The notes: generated by a model from the letters alone, not told the origin. Positions 7,121 to 16,181 are shown, counted from the first letter of the stretch. The stretch is DNA of 44,982 bases from CAZEAN01 sp964510225 (GCA_964510225.1 CAZEAN010000045.1:1-44982), one strand, 5' to 3'. Made by a program: numbers and translations.

Positions 7121-9280
7121 ATGATGGTCAAGAAGACTGCCCACATTGTTGGATTCATCGGAGTATTCGTAATCATGACCGCTGCCGCCCCCCAGCCAAC
7201 CGATGATTCCAAATCGACTGAATATCCGAAAGCGCACCGGGGGGAAGTGGTGGACAACTATCACGGTATCGAGGTCCCCGACCCATACCGTTGGATGGAA
7301 GAGATCGACTCCCCCGAAACGCGGGAATGGGTCGAGAAACAAGTGGACACTTTCAATAATTATATCGATACAATTTCGGAGCGAGCAACGATCGAATCGA
7401 GGCTTACAGAACTCTGGGATTACGAGAAGTTTGGAATCCCGTTCGAAGAGGGAGGTCACTACTTCTATTCCTACAATAGCGGCCTTCAAAACCAGAGTCT
7501 CTGGTATACGACTGACTCGCTATTGGAAGAAGGGAAGGTCTTGATAGACCCCAACACATTCAGCGAAGACGGTACTGTCGCTCTCGCTGGACTTTCGACC
7601 AGTAAGGATGGGTCTCTCATTGCATATGCACTGGCGGACGGAGGCTCCGACTGGATCCGATGGAAGGTTCGCGACGTAGCGACCGGAAGAGACCGTGATG
7701 ATCTTGTCGAGTGGAGTAAATTCTCCGGTGCGGAGTGGACGCCTGACAGCCGAGGATTCTTCTACGGAAGGTTTCCTGAGCCGAAGGAAGGTGCCGATCT
7801 CAAGGCCGCCAATTTCAACCAGAAAGTCTATTACCACACTCTTGGAACTGCACAGTCGGAAGACCGCCTGGTTTGGGAGGATCTGGAACACGAGGACTGG
7901 CGTGCTGACATCACCGTCACCGATGACGGTGCTTACTTGCTCTACACAATCGGTAAAGGCACTGACGATAAGTATCGGCTTCTCTGGAAACCACTCAACA
8001 GTGAGGATGAACCAACTCACCTCGTCGGTAACTTCGATGCCGACTACACCTTTATCGATAACGAGGGTCCTCGATTCTTCTTCCGGACCGACAACGATGC
8101 TCCACTCGGCCGCGTAATTGCGATCCATCTGCATCATCCTGAACCAGAATCGTGGGAGGTGATCATTCCCGAGGCGGAGGATCGGACACTTCGCGGAGTC
8201 AGTCGCGTCGGTGATTTTCTCTTCGCGAGCTATCTCAAGGATGCGAAGACACAGGTGTTGCGTTTTGGCTTGGACGGGGGAGAACTCGGTGAAGTCGAAC
8301 TCCCAGGAATTGGTACTGCGTCTGGCTTTGCTGGAGACCGAGAAAGTACCGAGACATTCTATTCGTTTTCTTCCTTTGCACGCCCATCGACTCTCTATCG
8401 CTATGATTTAGCAAGTGGGGCTAGTACGGTCTACAAGCAACCTCAGGTCGGTTTCGACCCCGATGCTTACGTGACTGAGCAGGTCTTTTATGAGTCGAAA
8501 GACAGCACCAAGATTCCAATGTTCTTGACCTACAAGAAGGATCTGGAGATCAGTCCCGAGACTCCGACGTTACTGTACGGTTATGGTGGGTTTAACATTC
8601 CGATTACACCTCGGTTTAGTCCAGCACGTCTTGTCTGGATGGAGATGGGTGGAGTCTACGCGGTCGCCAACATCCGAGGAGGTGGAGAGTACGGCGAAGC
8701 CTGGCACAAGGCCGGTACAAAGAATAGGAAGCAGAACGTCTTCGATGACTTCATCGCCGCTGCCGAATGGCTAATCAAGGAAGGCCGGACATCTACGCCG
8801 AAACTCGCGATCCAAGGTCGGTCCAACGGTGGATTATTGGTCGGTGCGTGTATGACCCAACGGCCTGATCTCTTCGGCGCATGCTTGCCGGGAGTTGGAG
8901 TGATGGACATGCTCCGCTTCCAACGATTTACGATCGGATGGGCTTGGACAGACGACTATGGATCATCCGACAACGCAAATGAGTTCGATGTACTATACAG
9001 CTACTCACCCTACCACAATTTGAAGCCAGGGACTTGCTACCCAGCAACACTCGTCACGACAGCGGATCATGATGACCGGGTTTATCCTGCACACAGTTTC
9101 AAATTTGCGGCTGCTCTTCAAGCGGCACAAGATTGTGAGAATGTTGCCCTCATTCGGATCGAAACCCGGGCAGGTCACGGCGCTGGGAAGCCAACAGCGA
9201 AGGTGATTGAGGAAGCCGCAGATGAGATGGCGTTCATGGTAAACGAGTTAGCGATGTCCACCTCCAAGGAAGAAGATTAA
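7121..9280 (+). CDS. Prolyl oligopeptidase family serine peptidase (S9A), exported
   Basis: The 719-residue protein cleaves peptides after proline if it behaves like its family. The N-terminal hydrophobic stretch (HIVGFIGVFVIMTAAA) is a signal peptide, so the enzyme is probably periplasmic. The beta-propeller part begins after GIEVPDPYRWMEE, the classic POP entry motif. The catalytic triad is Ser568 in GRSNGG, Asp651 in DHDDRVYP and His686 in RAGHGAGK. The spacings of 83 and 35 residues are close to those of porcine POP. The frame stays open upstream to 6878, but the ATG at 7121 puts the signal peptide at the N-terminus. The gene converges on the 9277-9909 gene, sharing TTAA at the stops. Confidence 0.95.
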   Translation: MMVKKTAHIVGFIGVFVIMTAAAPQPTDDSKSTEYPKAHRGEVVDNYHGIEVPDPYRWMEEIDSPETREWVEKQVDTFNNYIDTISERATIESRLTELWDYEKFGIPFEEGGHYFYSYNSGLQNQSLWYTTDSLLEEGKVLIDPNTFSEDGTVALAGLSTSKDGSLIAYALADGGSDWIRWKVRDVATGRDRDDLVEWSKFSGAEWTPDSRGFFYGRFPEPKEGADLKAANFNQKVYYHTLGTAQSEDRLVWEDLEHEDWRADITVTDDGAYLLYTIGKGTDDKYRLLWKPLNSEDEPTHLVGNFDADYTFIDNEGPRFFFRTDNDAPLGRVIAIHLHHPEPESWEVIIPEAEDRTLRGVSRVGDFLFASYLKDAKTQVLRFGLDGGELGEVELPGIGTASGFAGDRESTETFYSFSSFARPSTLYRYDLASGASTVYKQPQVGFDPDAYVTEQVFYESKDSTKIPMFLTYKKDLEISPETPTLLYGYGGFNIPITPRFSPARLVWMEMGGVYAVANIRGGGEYGEAWHKAGTKNRKQNVFDDFIAAAEWLIKEGRTSTPKLAIQGRSNGGLLVGACMTQRPDLFGACLPGVGVMDMLRFQRFTIGWAWTDDYGSSDNANEFDVLYSYSPYHNLKPGTCYPATLVTTADHDDRVYPAHSFKFAAALQAAQDCENVALIRIETRAGHGAGKPTAKVIEEAADEMAFMVNELAMSTSKEED

Positions 9281-9909
9281 GCTGCCGATGTCTGTGACTT
9301 CACGATGGACTCTGCCGCTTGTTCGTTGGTGAAGTGTTGAAACAATCGGCGACGCTTACGAATCCCGTAGGCCGTCACTTGCAAAACTGCCCACCAAGCG
9401 ATCCCATGGAGTGCAAAGGACCAGGTATCCCAACGTGCCATCAAGAAGCCGACCGCACCCATCGGGATTGCTGCTTTGAGAAAGCGGTCGCTACAGAGCC
9501 AAGCGGTGGCCGCGAGACCAAAAGTGCTCAACATTCCCCAGGCAGCGGGGTACCAACGGGGATCGATCCCAGTCATTTTGTTGCTGACCGCAGCGCTGAA
9601 CGAGATGATGAGGAATGTCGCCCAGAGTCGGGTGAGAACCGACGCCAAGGGAGTCGATTTCCACCAAGGCCCTAGAAGTTGCCAGAGCAATCCAAGTTGT
9701 ACGATCAGTTCGACCAGCCAGAGCCAGACTATTAGGGACTGGTAGGACTGAAGGAACAGAATTTGGTCGATCCCAAAGAAACAAAGGTGGAGCCAGCCGA
9801 TGAGGAGGAGCGCGCGGTCCCAACGACTTTCGATGGCGACCCGGAGGAGATCAAGTCGAAGTTCTTCAAATGAGATTTGTTTCGACCTAAGTTGAGTCTG
9901 ATGTTTCAT
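9277..9909 (-). CDS. Multi-spanning membrane protein of unknown function
   Basis: The 210-residue protein is rich in tryptophan and has about five hydrophobic segments: ALLLIGWLHLCFFGIDQILF, SLIVWLWLVELIVQLGLLW, LWATFLIISFSAAV, MLSTFGLAATAWLC and FALHGIAWWAVLQVTAYG. A basic stretch (IRKRRRLFQHF) follows the last one, suggesting a cytoplasmic C-terminus. No family was recognised. Its stop overlaps that of the convergent prolyl oligopeptidase gene. It is transcribed divergently from the aldo/keto reductase, with an inverted repeat in the shared promoter region. Confidence 0.75.
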   Translation of the reverse strand: MKHQTQLRSKQISFEELRLDLLRVAIESRWDRALLLIGWLHLCFFGIDQILFLQSYQSLIVWLWLVELIVQLGLLWQLLGPWWKSTPLASVLTRLWATFLIISFSAAVSNKMTGIDPRWYPAAWGMLSTFGLAATAWLCSDRFLKAAIPMGAVGFLMARWDTWSFALHGIAWWAVLQVTAYGIRKRRRLFQHFTNEQAAESIVKSQTSAA

Positions 9910-9928
9910 TTGTCACCCTTGTTCTGAC

Positions 9929-9960
9929 GTTCACACCGTTTCACTATATCACGTGTGAAC
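9929..9960. promoter_or_regulatory. 8-bp inverted repeat in a divergent promoter region
   Basis: GTTCACAC (9929-9936) and GTGTGAAC (9953-9960) form a perfect inverted repeat with a 16-bp spacer. It lies between the divergent membrane protein gene (start 9909) and aldo/keto reductase gene (start 10035). Arm length and spacing fit a dimeric regulator site. No regulator is identified, and a chance palindrome is possible. Confidence 0.35.
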
Positions 9961-10034
9961 TGAAGTGCGTGGCAAGTCAAGTAGAGACTGTTGGCTAAGG
10001 AGAGTTTGCCATTATTCGTGAGGAGAGGAGAACC

Positions 10035-11039
10035 ATGAATCAACGCAAGATGGGCAGGACCGGACTCCGGGTCTCAGAACTCTGTCTCGGTACGATGACG
10101 TTCGCGGGGCAATCGGACGAACCAACCTCGCGACGGATCCTTGATCGTGCCACCGATGGAGGGATCACCTTTATAGATACCGCCGATGCTTATCCTATTC
10201 CGCCCGATCCAACCACCGCCGGACGAACAGAAGAAGTGATTGGACGTTGGCTTCGGGGTCGTCGGAATGACTTTGTCGTGGCGACGAAGTGTCGGATTAG
10301 AGTAGGTGACGGACCCAATGATGAAGGTCTCTCCCGTCGTCATGTGCTAGCGGCCTGTGAGGCAAGTCTCCTTCGGCTTCAGACGGATTGGATCGACCTC
10401 TATCAACTTCACTTACCCGATCCGGAAACGCCTTTGGAAGAAACTCTCCGCGCCCTTGATGACCTAGTCCGTTCAGGAAAAGTCCGCTACATCGGAGTTT
10501 CCAATTACCCAGCCTGGCAAATTGCACTCGGTCTCGGAATTAGTGAGCGGCTTAGTCTCGCCCGATTCGATTGTGTCCAGCCACGCTACAATTTGCTCTA
10601 TCGCGACGCCGAGCGTGAACTCTTGCCGTTCTGTCGGGATCAAGGGCTCGGCGTGATCGCCTACAATCCGCTTGCTGGTGGGTTTTTAACGGGAAAGTAT
10701 CTTGAACAGTTTCAGGAATCGAGTAAGCCTCCCGATAATACACGATTTACGCTGGGGATCTCAGGAGAGCTTTATCGGGATCGATATTGGAAGGACGCTC
10801 AGTTTAATGCGGTCAAGCGTCTCAAAACGCTCGTCGATGACAAGGGACTCTCGATGGTACGGGTCGCCGTTGCTTGGGTCCTCGCTCAAAAGGGTCTGAC
10901 ATCTGCGATAATTGGCGCGAGTCATCCCGACCAACTCGATGAATCACTCGCCGCCAGAGATCTTGAGTTGGATCAAGAACTCACCGAATCTTGTGACGCC
11001 GCCTGGTGGTCACTTCCACAGCGTCCACTCTCACGCTAA
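10035..11039 (+). CDS. Aldo/keto reductase
   Basis: This 334-residue NAD(P)H-dependent oxidoreductase carries the full catalytic tetrad: Asp48 and Tyr53 in FIDTADAYP, Lys85 in VATKC and His126 in LYQLHLP. The C-terminal IIGASHPDQLDE is the cofactor phosphate-binding motif typical of the family. The substrate (a carbonyl compound or sugar) cannot be read from sequence. The start is well supported: an AGGAG ribosome binding site precedes ATG in GGAGAGGAGAACC. It opens the plus-strand series followed by mlaE, and the stop at 11039 is 126 bp before the likely mlaE start. Cytoplasmic. Confidence 0.93.
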   Translation: MNQRKMGRTGLRVSELCLGTMTFAGQSDEPTSRRILDRATDGGITFIDTADAYPIPPDPTTAGRTEEVIGRWLRGRRNDFVVATKCRIRVGDGPNDEGLSRRHVLAACEASLLRLQTDWIDLYQLHLPDPETPLEETLRALDDLVRSGKVRYIGVSNYPAWQIALGLGISERLSLARFDCVQPRYNLLYRDAERELLPFCRDQGLGVIAYNPLAGGFLTGKYLEQFQESSKPPDNTRFTLGISGELYRDRYWKDAQFNAVKRLKTLVDDKGLSMVRVAVAWVLAQKGLTSAIIGASHPDQLDESLAARDLELDQELTESCDAAWWSLPQRPLSR

Positions 11040-11165
11040 GGGTTGAGCTTCTCTCTCGATCCACCGTTCCGATTGCGAGAATCCCGGGAGATTCCGTCCG
11101 ATCTCGATGGAGTTCGATTGTCGGTTTTCCCAGTCGGAGGCTCGTCTGATAATCGAGCGCACGTG

Positions 11166-11945
11166 ATGGCTCTTCGCCTGATCATGAATCTGGGTCGGTT
11201 CGTTGAATTCATTCTCCAGACGTTGCTCGCGATGCCCATGACTTTGATCATGCGGCCAGGCCTCGTGCTCCGGCAGTTCGAGCGAATTGCCTGGGGAACT
11301 GTTCCGCTCATCGTCGTTGGTGGTCTGAGTGTTGGTCTCGTCACTTGGCTCCAGACACATCGACTCTTGGTCCGCTACGGCGTCGAAGCGACAATGCCGA
11401 GCGTCCTTGCTGCCGCTGTCTTGGTTGAAACCGGCCCTATTCTGACCTCTGTTCTCGTCGCCGCACGCATTGGAGCGGGGCTCGCCGCCGAACTCAGTTC
11501 GAAAGTACTTACTGAAGAAGTGGAAGCCGCCGAGATCCTTGGAGCACCGACGATACCAAGTTACGTTGCGCCACGGGTTCTAGCGACACTTGTTGCGGTT
11601 CCCCTCTTGACTGTGCTGCTAGATGCCGCCGCTCTCTTCGGTGGGTTTTCTGCAGAACGGATCGGTGGCTCAATGACTTCAGTCGAATACCTCGGACGAT
11701 CCCTGGACTACCTTAGGCTTCCCGATGTCTTGTTCGGGACGCTCAAGACAGGACTTTTCGGCTTGATTATCGGAGTGACCTCCAGTTGGTTCGGACTTCG
11801 GTCTCCTCGATCAACCGATTCGATCGGACACGCGGCGACTCGGGGCGTTGTGGCATCGATTCTGTTCATTTTCGTTGCCAACGTGTTATTGGTCAGTGGG
11901 ATCCAGTGGGTTCGATCAATCCTATCGGGCAACTTCTTGAGTTGA
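11166..11945 (+). CDS. mlaE: MlaE-family ABC transporter permease (lipid transport)
   Basis: From the ATG at 11166 the protein is 259 residues, the usual MlaE length. The frame extends upstream to a TTG at 11043, but those 41 residues are polar and unlike the family. MlaE features include GGLSVGLVTWLQ, VLVETGPILTSVLVAARIGAGLAAELSS and EEVEAAEILGAPTIPSYVAPRVLATLVAVPLL; five to six membrane helices are visible. The family forms the inner membrane part of the Mla/Mce lipid shuttle. The next gene encodes the MCE substrate-binding component. No MlaF ATPase gene lies next to it, so the energising subunit must come from elsewhere in the genome. Confidence 0.9.
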   Translation: MALRLIMNLGRFVEFILQTLLAMPMTLIMRPGLVLRQFERIAWGTVPLIVVGGLSVGLVTWLQTHRLLVRYGVEATMPSVLAAAVLVETGPILTSVLVAARIGAGLAAELSSKVLTEEVEAAEILGAPTIPSYVAPRVLATLVAVPLLTVLLDAAALFGGFSAERIGGSMTSVEYLGRSLDYLRLPDVLFGTLKTGLFGLIIGVTSSWFGLRSPRSTDSIGHAATRGVVASILFIFVANVLLVSGIQWVRSILSGNFLS

Positions 11946-12022
11946 GCGTATTGGTTTGAATCCCTAGGAGTGAAATAAATCGGGTCGAGCACCGAATACC
12001 GGAGCAAAAGGGGGATTGTCGA

Positions 12023-13150
12023 ATGCAACATGAGATCGGGCCTGTACGCGCTGCTGTCAACGGACTCCTCTGCCTCCTGATCCTCGGCGCCGGTGGACTC
12101 GGTGCTTACAAGGTTGCTGAGCGGAATTGGCAAGTCCAAGAGACCGCAGAGTTGATCGCCGCATTTCCCGAGGTGAGCGGAGTCGAGCTTGGAGCTCGGG
12201 TCTATTTACAAGGGGTCGAAGCGGGAATCGTCCGCAGTATCGAGCCCCCGAGTCAACCAGGGGGATTGGTCCAAGTCCGGATCGAGATTGATCCAACCCT
12301 CCGACGGCTCTTGAGGGAGGATGCCGAAGCGCGGATCACCTCGAGGGGAGTAGTCGGTGCACGGGTCATCGAACTTAACGCTGGATCGCCCGGTTCTAAT
12401 TCCTTAGCCGAAGACGCTCCGATCGTTGCGACGCAAGGAGTCGATCTTGACGACCTGGTATCGGAGGCATCGCAAACGATTGCCCAGGTGAATCAAGTCG
12501 CCAGGACTGCAGAGGCAGGACTGATCGAGATCCAAGAACTCACCGAGTCCATCCGCAACGGGGAAGGGGCGATTGGACGACTAATGGTCGATGACGAGCC
12601 AATCGATCAGCTCCTTAGACTTACAGAAAAGGGAGAGCGGACGCTCGATGATCTCGAAGAAAACCTCGATGCCATCAAGGGAACGTGGCCGATCTCCCGG
12701 TATTTCGATCAACGGGGTTATGACGATCGCGACCTCGTTCTCTATCGACCCAGTGCCAGACAACTGGTCCGGTCGTTCCCTGAGGATCAGCTTTTTAAGC
12801 CGGGTCGCGCGGTATTGTCGGAGTCAGGTTGCCGACTTCTCGATCAATTGGCGGCTTGGATGAAGCCCCAGCTTGAGCCGGAGACGGAAATCGTCATTGC
12901 GGGTTTCTCGGGGCACCAACTTGACAATGATATGGCCGAAATCTTGACGCAGCGCCAGTCGGAAGCGATTCGCTCCTATCTTATCGATCGACACGCGCTG
13001 GATCGACGAGAATGGTGGCGCAAACGGATCGTGACCGCCGTCGGCTTCGGGAACCAGATACCTCGGACACTCAAGCAACGGTCAGAACTTAGTCAGCCTC
13101 GTTCTCGGATCGAGGTTTTCCTCTTCACGTCGGAGGGGTCGACGAGTTGA
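12023..13150 (+). CDS. MCE (MlaD) domain fused to OmpA-like domain
   Basis: The 375-residue protein has one N-terminal membrane segment (about 12-30, VNGLLCLLILGAGGLGAY), which anchors it in the inner membrane. An MCE/MlaD domain (about 40-125, with YLQGVEAGIVRSI and ITSRGVVGARVIEL) comes next, then a helical linker (about 145-235, GAIGRLMVDDEP). The C-terminal OmpA-like domain (about 257-368) shows EIVIAGFSGH, LTQRQSEAIRSYL, VTAVGFGNQIPR and SRIEVFLF. The canonical peptidoglycan-binding HTD motif is replaced by FSGH, so cell-wall binding is uncertain. It lies 77 bp after mlaE and probably binds lipid for that permease. The domain order suggests a bridge from inner membrane towards wall or outer membrane; this is inference. 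Confidence 0.85.
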   Translation: MQHEIGPVRAAVNGLLCLLILGAGGLGAYKVAERNWQVQETAELIAAFPEVSGVELGARVYLQGVEAGIVRSIEPPSQPGGLVQVRIEIDPTLRRLLREDAEARITSRGVVGARVIELNAGSPGSNSLAEDAPIVATQGVDLDDLVSEASQTIAQVNQVARTAEAGLIEIQELTESIRNGEGAIGRLMVDDEPIDQLLRLTEKGERTLDDLEENLDAIKGTWPISRYFDQRGYDDRDLVLYRPSARQLVRSFPEDQLFKPGRAVLSESGCRLLDQLAAWMKPQLEPETEIVIAGFSGHQLDNDMAEILTQRQSEAIRSYLIDRHALDRREWWRKRIVTAVGFGNQIPRTLKQRSELSQPRSRIEVFLFTSEGSTS

Positions 13151-13198
13151 CAGATCGCTCTTCGATCAGTTCCGATTAGCTAATGACTTTTTCTTTGA

Positions 13199-14986
13199 AT
13201 GAAGGCTAAATCTAAGTGCCTTGGTTCCGAAGGGTCTCCATCGATCAATCGGCGGTCTCAGGAGGATTCCGACTTGGCGTCGCTTCTCGTGGTACAAGGA
13301 TCGGATCGCGGGAAACGATTCCCTTTAAGCAAGGAGCCGATTTCGATCGGCCGTGAAGGCTCCAATTCGATTCGTCTCATCGACAGTGAAGTCTCGCGAC
13401 GCCACGCCGAGATAAGACCCGACCAAGCCCATGGATTTCAGATCGTCGATCTCCAGTCCGCCAATGGGACGATAGTTAATGGTGCGTTAATCAGTCGGGC
13501 GAAACTTGTCAGTGGCGATCGGGTCCAGCTCGGCTCGACAGTGCTTCAGTTTGAACTCGGTTCGTCGATCAGCGACGACCTGACGAAGCGTGTCGACCTC
13601 ATGTCGATCGCGAGCCCGGAGGATCGTTCTGCAATCGTCAAAAGCATTCCGGCTGATGCTGGGTCTGACGTGCTTTCTAGCCCCGAAGCAACGGGGGAAT
13701 GGCTGAAGGTCCGACTCGCTAACCTCTCCGTAATGTACCAAGCTACCAAAGCAATTAGTCATATCATCGATCTCAATGAGTTGCTTCCGGAGATCCTCCA
13801 ACTCGTTTTCGACTCGATCGGCGCTGATCGAGGTGCCATCCTTTTGACTGATGATCAAGGAGTCCCACAACCTCGGGCGGTCCGATGGCTTGACCAAGCG
13901 GTAGATCCTGACGACCGGATGCAGATCCCTCGATCGATCGTTGATCACGTACTCCGTGAAGGACAAGGGGTAATTAGTGCGAACGCCCCCGGTGATCATC
14001 GCTTTGGACCATCCCAATCAATCGCCGATTACGGGATCAGAGAAGCGATCTGTGTACCTCTCCGAGGTCGACACGCCACACTTGGGGTGCTCTATGCCGA
14101 CGTTCAGAGCCCTGCAGACGTGCTCATGTCTCCATTTACTAAAAATGAACCGCACCAAGGTCGTCTAACGCCTGAGAATTTGATGCTCGCCGTGGCCATC
14201 GGTCATCAAGCGGGCCTTGCGATCGAAAGCACCAACTTCTACCAAGCGAAGATCGAAGCCGAACGTCTCGCCGCGGTGGGCCAGACAATTGCTACCCTGA
14301 GTCACCACATCAAGAACATCATGCAGGGGATCAAGGGCGGAAGCTATTTAATCGAAACCGGGCTCGAGGAGACTAACGAAGCGATCATTCAACGCGGATG
14401 GACCATCGTCGAGAAGAATCAGAATAAGATATACAATTTAGTAATGGATATGCTTTCTTATTCAAAGGAGCGCGAACCTGCCCTTGAGCTAGTCGATCTG
14501 AACGAAGTGATCACTGAAGTAGTGGAGTTGATGCAAGCTCGTGCCACCGAGCTTGGGGTCACTCTTGAGTGGCATCCGCTTGCTGGGGACGCAGAATTCT
14601 TAATCGATCCTGAAGGGATTCATCGCGCCGTACTCAATATTGTGACGAATGGGCTTGATGCCGCCGAGGGTCGCCAGGATGCCCGCGTAAGAATCAACCT
14701 CGAACGGGTCCCGGGAAAACGCTTCCTCCGCATTCGAGTTCAAGACAATGGGATCGGGATCTCTGAAGAGGAGCGAGCTACCATCTTCCAAGTCTTCTCG
14801 TCCACCAAAGGATCACGCGGTACCGGTCTTGGCCTCTCCGTCTCCAAGAAGATCATCGAGGAGCATGAAGGACGGATCTTGGTGGAGTCCGAGGTTGGTT
14901 GTGGGTCGATCTTTACAGTCGAGCTTCCCATACGTGAACCAAACGACCTGAACGACGATCCGCTCGCTACATCCGTTGATTCCTGA
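13199..14986 (+). CDS. FHA-GAF sensor histidine kinase
   Basis: The 595-residue soluble kinase has no membrane segment. An FHA domain (about 30-120, SIGREGSNSIRL, SRRHAEI, NGTIVNG) should bind a phosphothreonine protein. A GAF domain (about 185-345, GADRGAILLTDDQG) follows. The kinase core has an H-box LSHHIKNIMQGIKGG with phosphoacceptor His369, an N-box NIVTNGLDAAEG, a G1 box DNGIGISEEE and a G2 box GTGLGLS. The LSHHIKN form is an atypical H-box also seen in other GAF kinases. The FHA domain hints at coupling to Ser/Thr kinases, which are abundant in planctomycetes. No response regulator is adjacent; the nearest receiver domain (17428-19005) lacks the phosphoacceptor Asp. Short spacing (48 bp) suggests cotranscription with the MCE-OmpA gene. 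Confidence 0.93.
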   Translation: MKAKSKCLGSEGSPSINRRSQEDSDLASLLVVQGSDRGKRFPLSKEPISIGREGSNSIRLIDSEVSRRHAEIRPDQAHGFQIVDLQSANGTIVNGALISRAKLVSGDRVQLGSTVLQFELGSSISDDLTKRVDLMSIASPEDRSAIVKSIPADAGSDVLSSPEATGEWLKVRLANLSVMYQATKAISHIIDLNELLPEILQLVFDSIGADRGAILLTDDQGVPQPRAVRWLDQAVDPDDRMQIPRSIVDHVLREGQGVISANAPGDHRFGPSQSIADYGIREAICVPLRGRHATLGVLYADVQSPADVLMSPFTKNEPHQGRLTPENLMLAVAIGHQAGLAIESTNFYQAKIEAERLAAVGQTIATLSHHIKNIMQGIKGGSYLIETGLEETNEAIIQRGWTIVEKNQNKIYNLVMDMLSYSKEREPALELVDLNEVITEVVELMQARATELGVTLEWHPLAGDAEFLIDPEGIHRAVLNIVTNGLDAAEGRQDARVRINLERVPGKRFLRIRVQDNGIGISEEERATIFQVFSSTKGSRGTGLGLSVSKKIIEEHEGRILVESEVGCGSIFTVELPIREPNDLNDDPLATSVDS

Positions 14987-15023
14987 GTCAGGGTTGATGC
15001 ACGCGAGGATTTCCAGAACCGAC

Positions 15024-15578
15024 TCAAGAGTCTGCGACGTTCGAACGACCACGGACACGAATTTGTAGATGCGCTACGGCTCGATCACGGAGTTCAATCC
15101 ATAAAGGATCTGAATGGGGGACAAGATTGAATGACTCTGGAATTGCGGCGGGTCTTCCCTCTTTATTAATCTGTGCAAACTGCATCAAACCGTCCATCCA
15201 GCGAGTCTCAACTTTATCAAATGGTGATCCAATCAAACCGACGACCACGTGGGCACGAGCGCGATGAACGGTGGTCCCTCGGATCTCAACGACCGTTCCC
15301 ACCGGGACTGGTCGACAACAGCGGATGTCAAGAACCCGCGCTAAGACGAGATTCGCCTCAGAGCCAATTGACCGATAAGCGGTAGCATAGGCTGCCTGCA
15401 ACGCTAATTTAAGCAGTTCCCCCGCATAAAGTGTACCGTGGTGATTGGTGTCTGAGGGGAGAATGAGCTGGTGTGTGAGTACTTCGATAGGATCAGTTTG
15501 ACTCAAGTGAAGTACTCCCTCACTTACCTGAAGCACTGAACCGGTGGAGCGTGTCAAGCTCATGGAGTACGCTAGCAC
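15024..15578 (-). CDS. Hotdog-fold acyl-CoA thioesterase-like protein
   Basis: The 184-residue protein contains PSDTNHHGTLYAGELLKLAL (residues 41-60), the YciA/4HBT-type signature of acyl-CoA thioesterases, followed by RPVPVGTVVEIRGTTVHRARAHVVVGL. YciA has a catalytic Asp (MD), and YiiD_C/DUF4442-type proteins have Glu (LAE), where this protein has Leu60. Glu54 is the only nearby acid. It may use a different residue or be catalytically inactive. It converges on the histidine kinase gene with a 37-bp gap. The substrate is unknown. Cytoplasmic. Confidence 0.78.
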   Translation of the reverse strand: MLAYSMSLTRSTGSVLQVSEGVLHLSQTDPIEVLTHQLILPSDTNHHGTLYAGELLKLALQAAYATAYRSIGSEANLVLARVLDIRCCRPVPVGTVVEIRGTTVHRARAHVVVGLIGSPFDKVETRWMDGLMQFAQINKEGRPAAIPESFNLVPHSDPLWIELRDRAVAHLQIRVRGRSNVADS

Positions 15579-16036
15579 GTTACCGTTAGAGTCACAACGT
15601 CAACTCACCACTGTTAAAGCACAATGACAAAACTAAGCAGCCATTATCCTCAATAAGGCGGTAACGCTGCGCACAACACAACTAGAAGCAGCGAATGGCC
15701 ATCCTGGTGTTAGTGAAAGTGTTCTGAAATGTAACCTAAGCTTTCTTAGAAGCCAAGCAATCTCGCTTTACTAAGTGAGAAGAGTATCGTTGAGCGAGGA
15801 TTACACAGCGTGTTGTTCTCCGCTGGTTGGATGACTTGGTTGCGTTCAGCACAATCCTGCCATTGCCTCAAGTGTATAACACTCATCATGCACTACCGTA
15901 AATCTGCCATGACTTGATGGCAATCAGCGCGATGGCACGCGGTCACCCACGAATCATCACAATCGAATGGAGATGGTCACACCGTCAACGGAGTGACGTA
16001 GTACAGACGAAATCAAGATTAGCGTTGGGTGTTGTC

Positions 16037-16072
16037 AATCAAGTGTATCCTTTTTCTAAAATTCACTTGATT
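16037..16072. repeat. 9-bp inverted repeat upstream of xerC
   Basis: AATCAAGTG (16037-16045) and CACTTGATT (16064-16072) are perfect inverted copies separated by an AT-rich 18-bp spacer. This could be an operator, a recombination site core or a weak hairpin. The left arm shares the 10-mer TCAAGTGTAT with a site at 15868, suggesting a recurring binding motif. Confidence 0.4.
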
Positions 16073-16181
16073 CTGCATGGATCCAGTCGTGAAATACCAT
16101 GCATTTGACGATTGGCTGGCCTTTAATCAGACCGTCCCTACCATCGCCATTATTTCACATGACTCAGAACCCCGTTCGCTT

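Noticed and set aside
7520..8137. 205-codon antisense frame inside the prolyl oligopeptidase gene
   Set aside because: The sense frame encodes a clear enzyme; the antisense translation matches no family and is expected from codon bias.
13487..14017. 176-codon antisense frame inside the histidine kinase gene
   Set aside because: Shadow of a well-supported gene with no independent start or motif.
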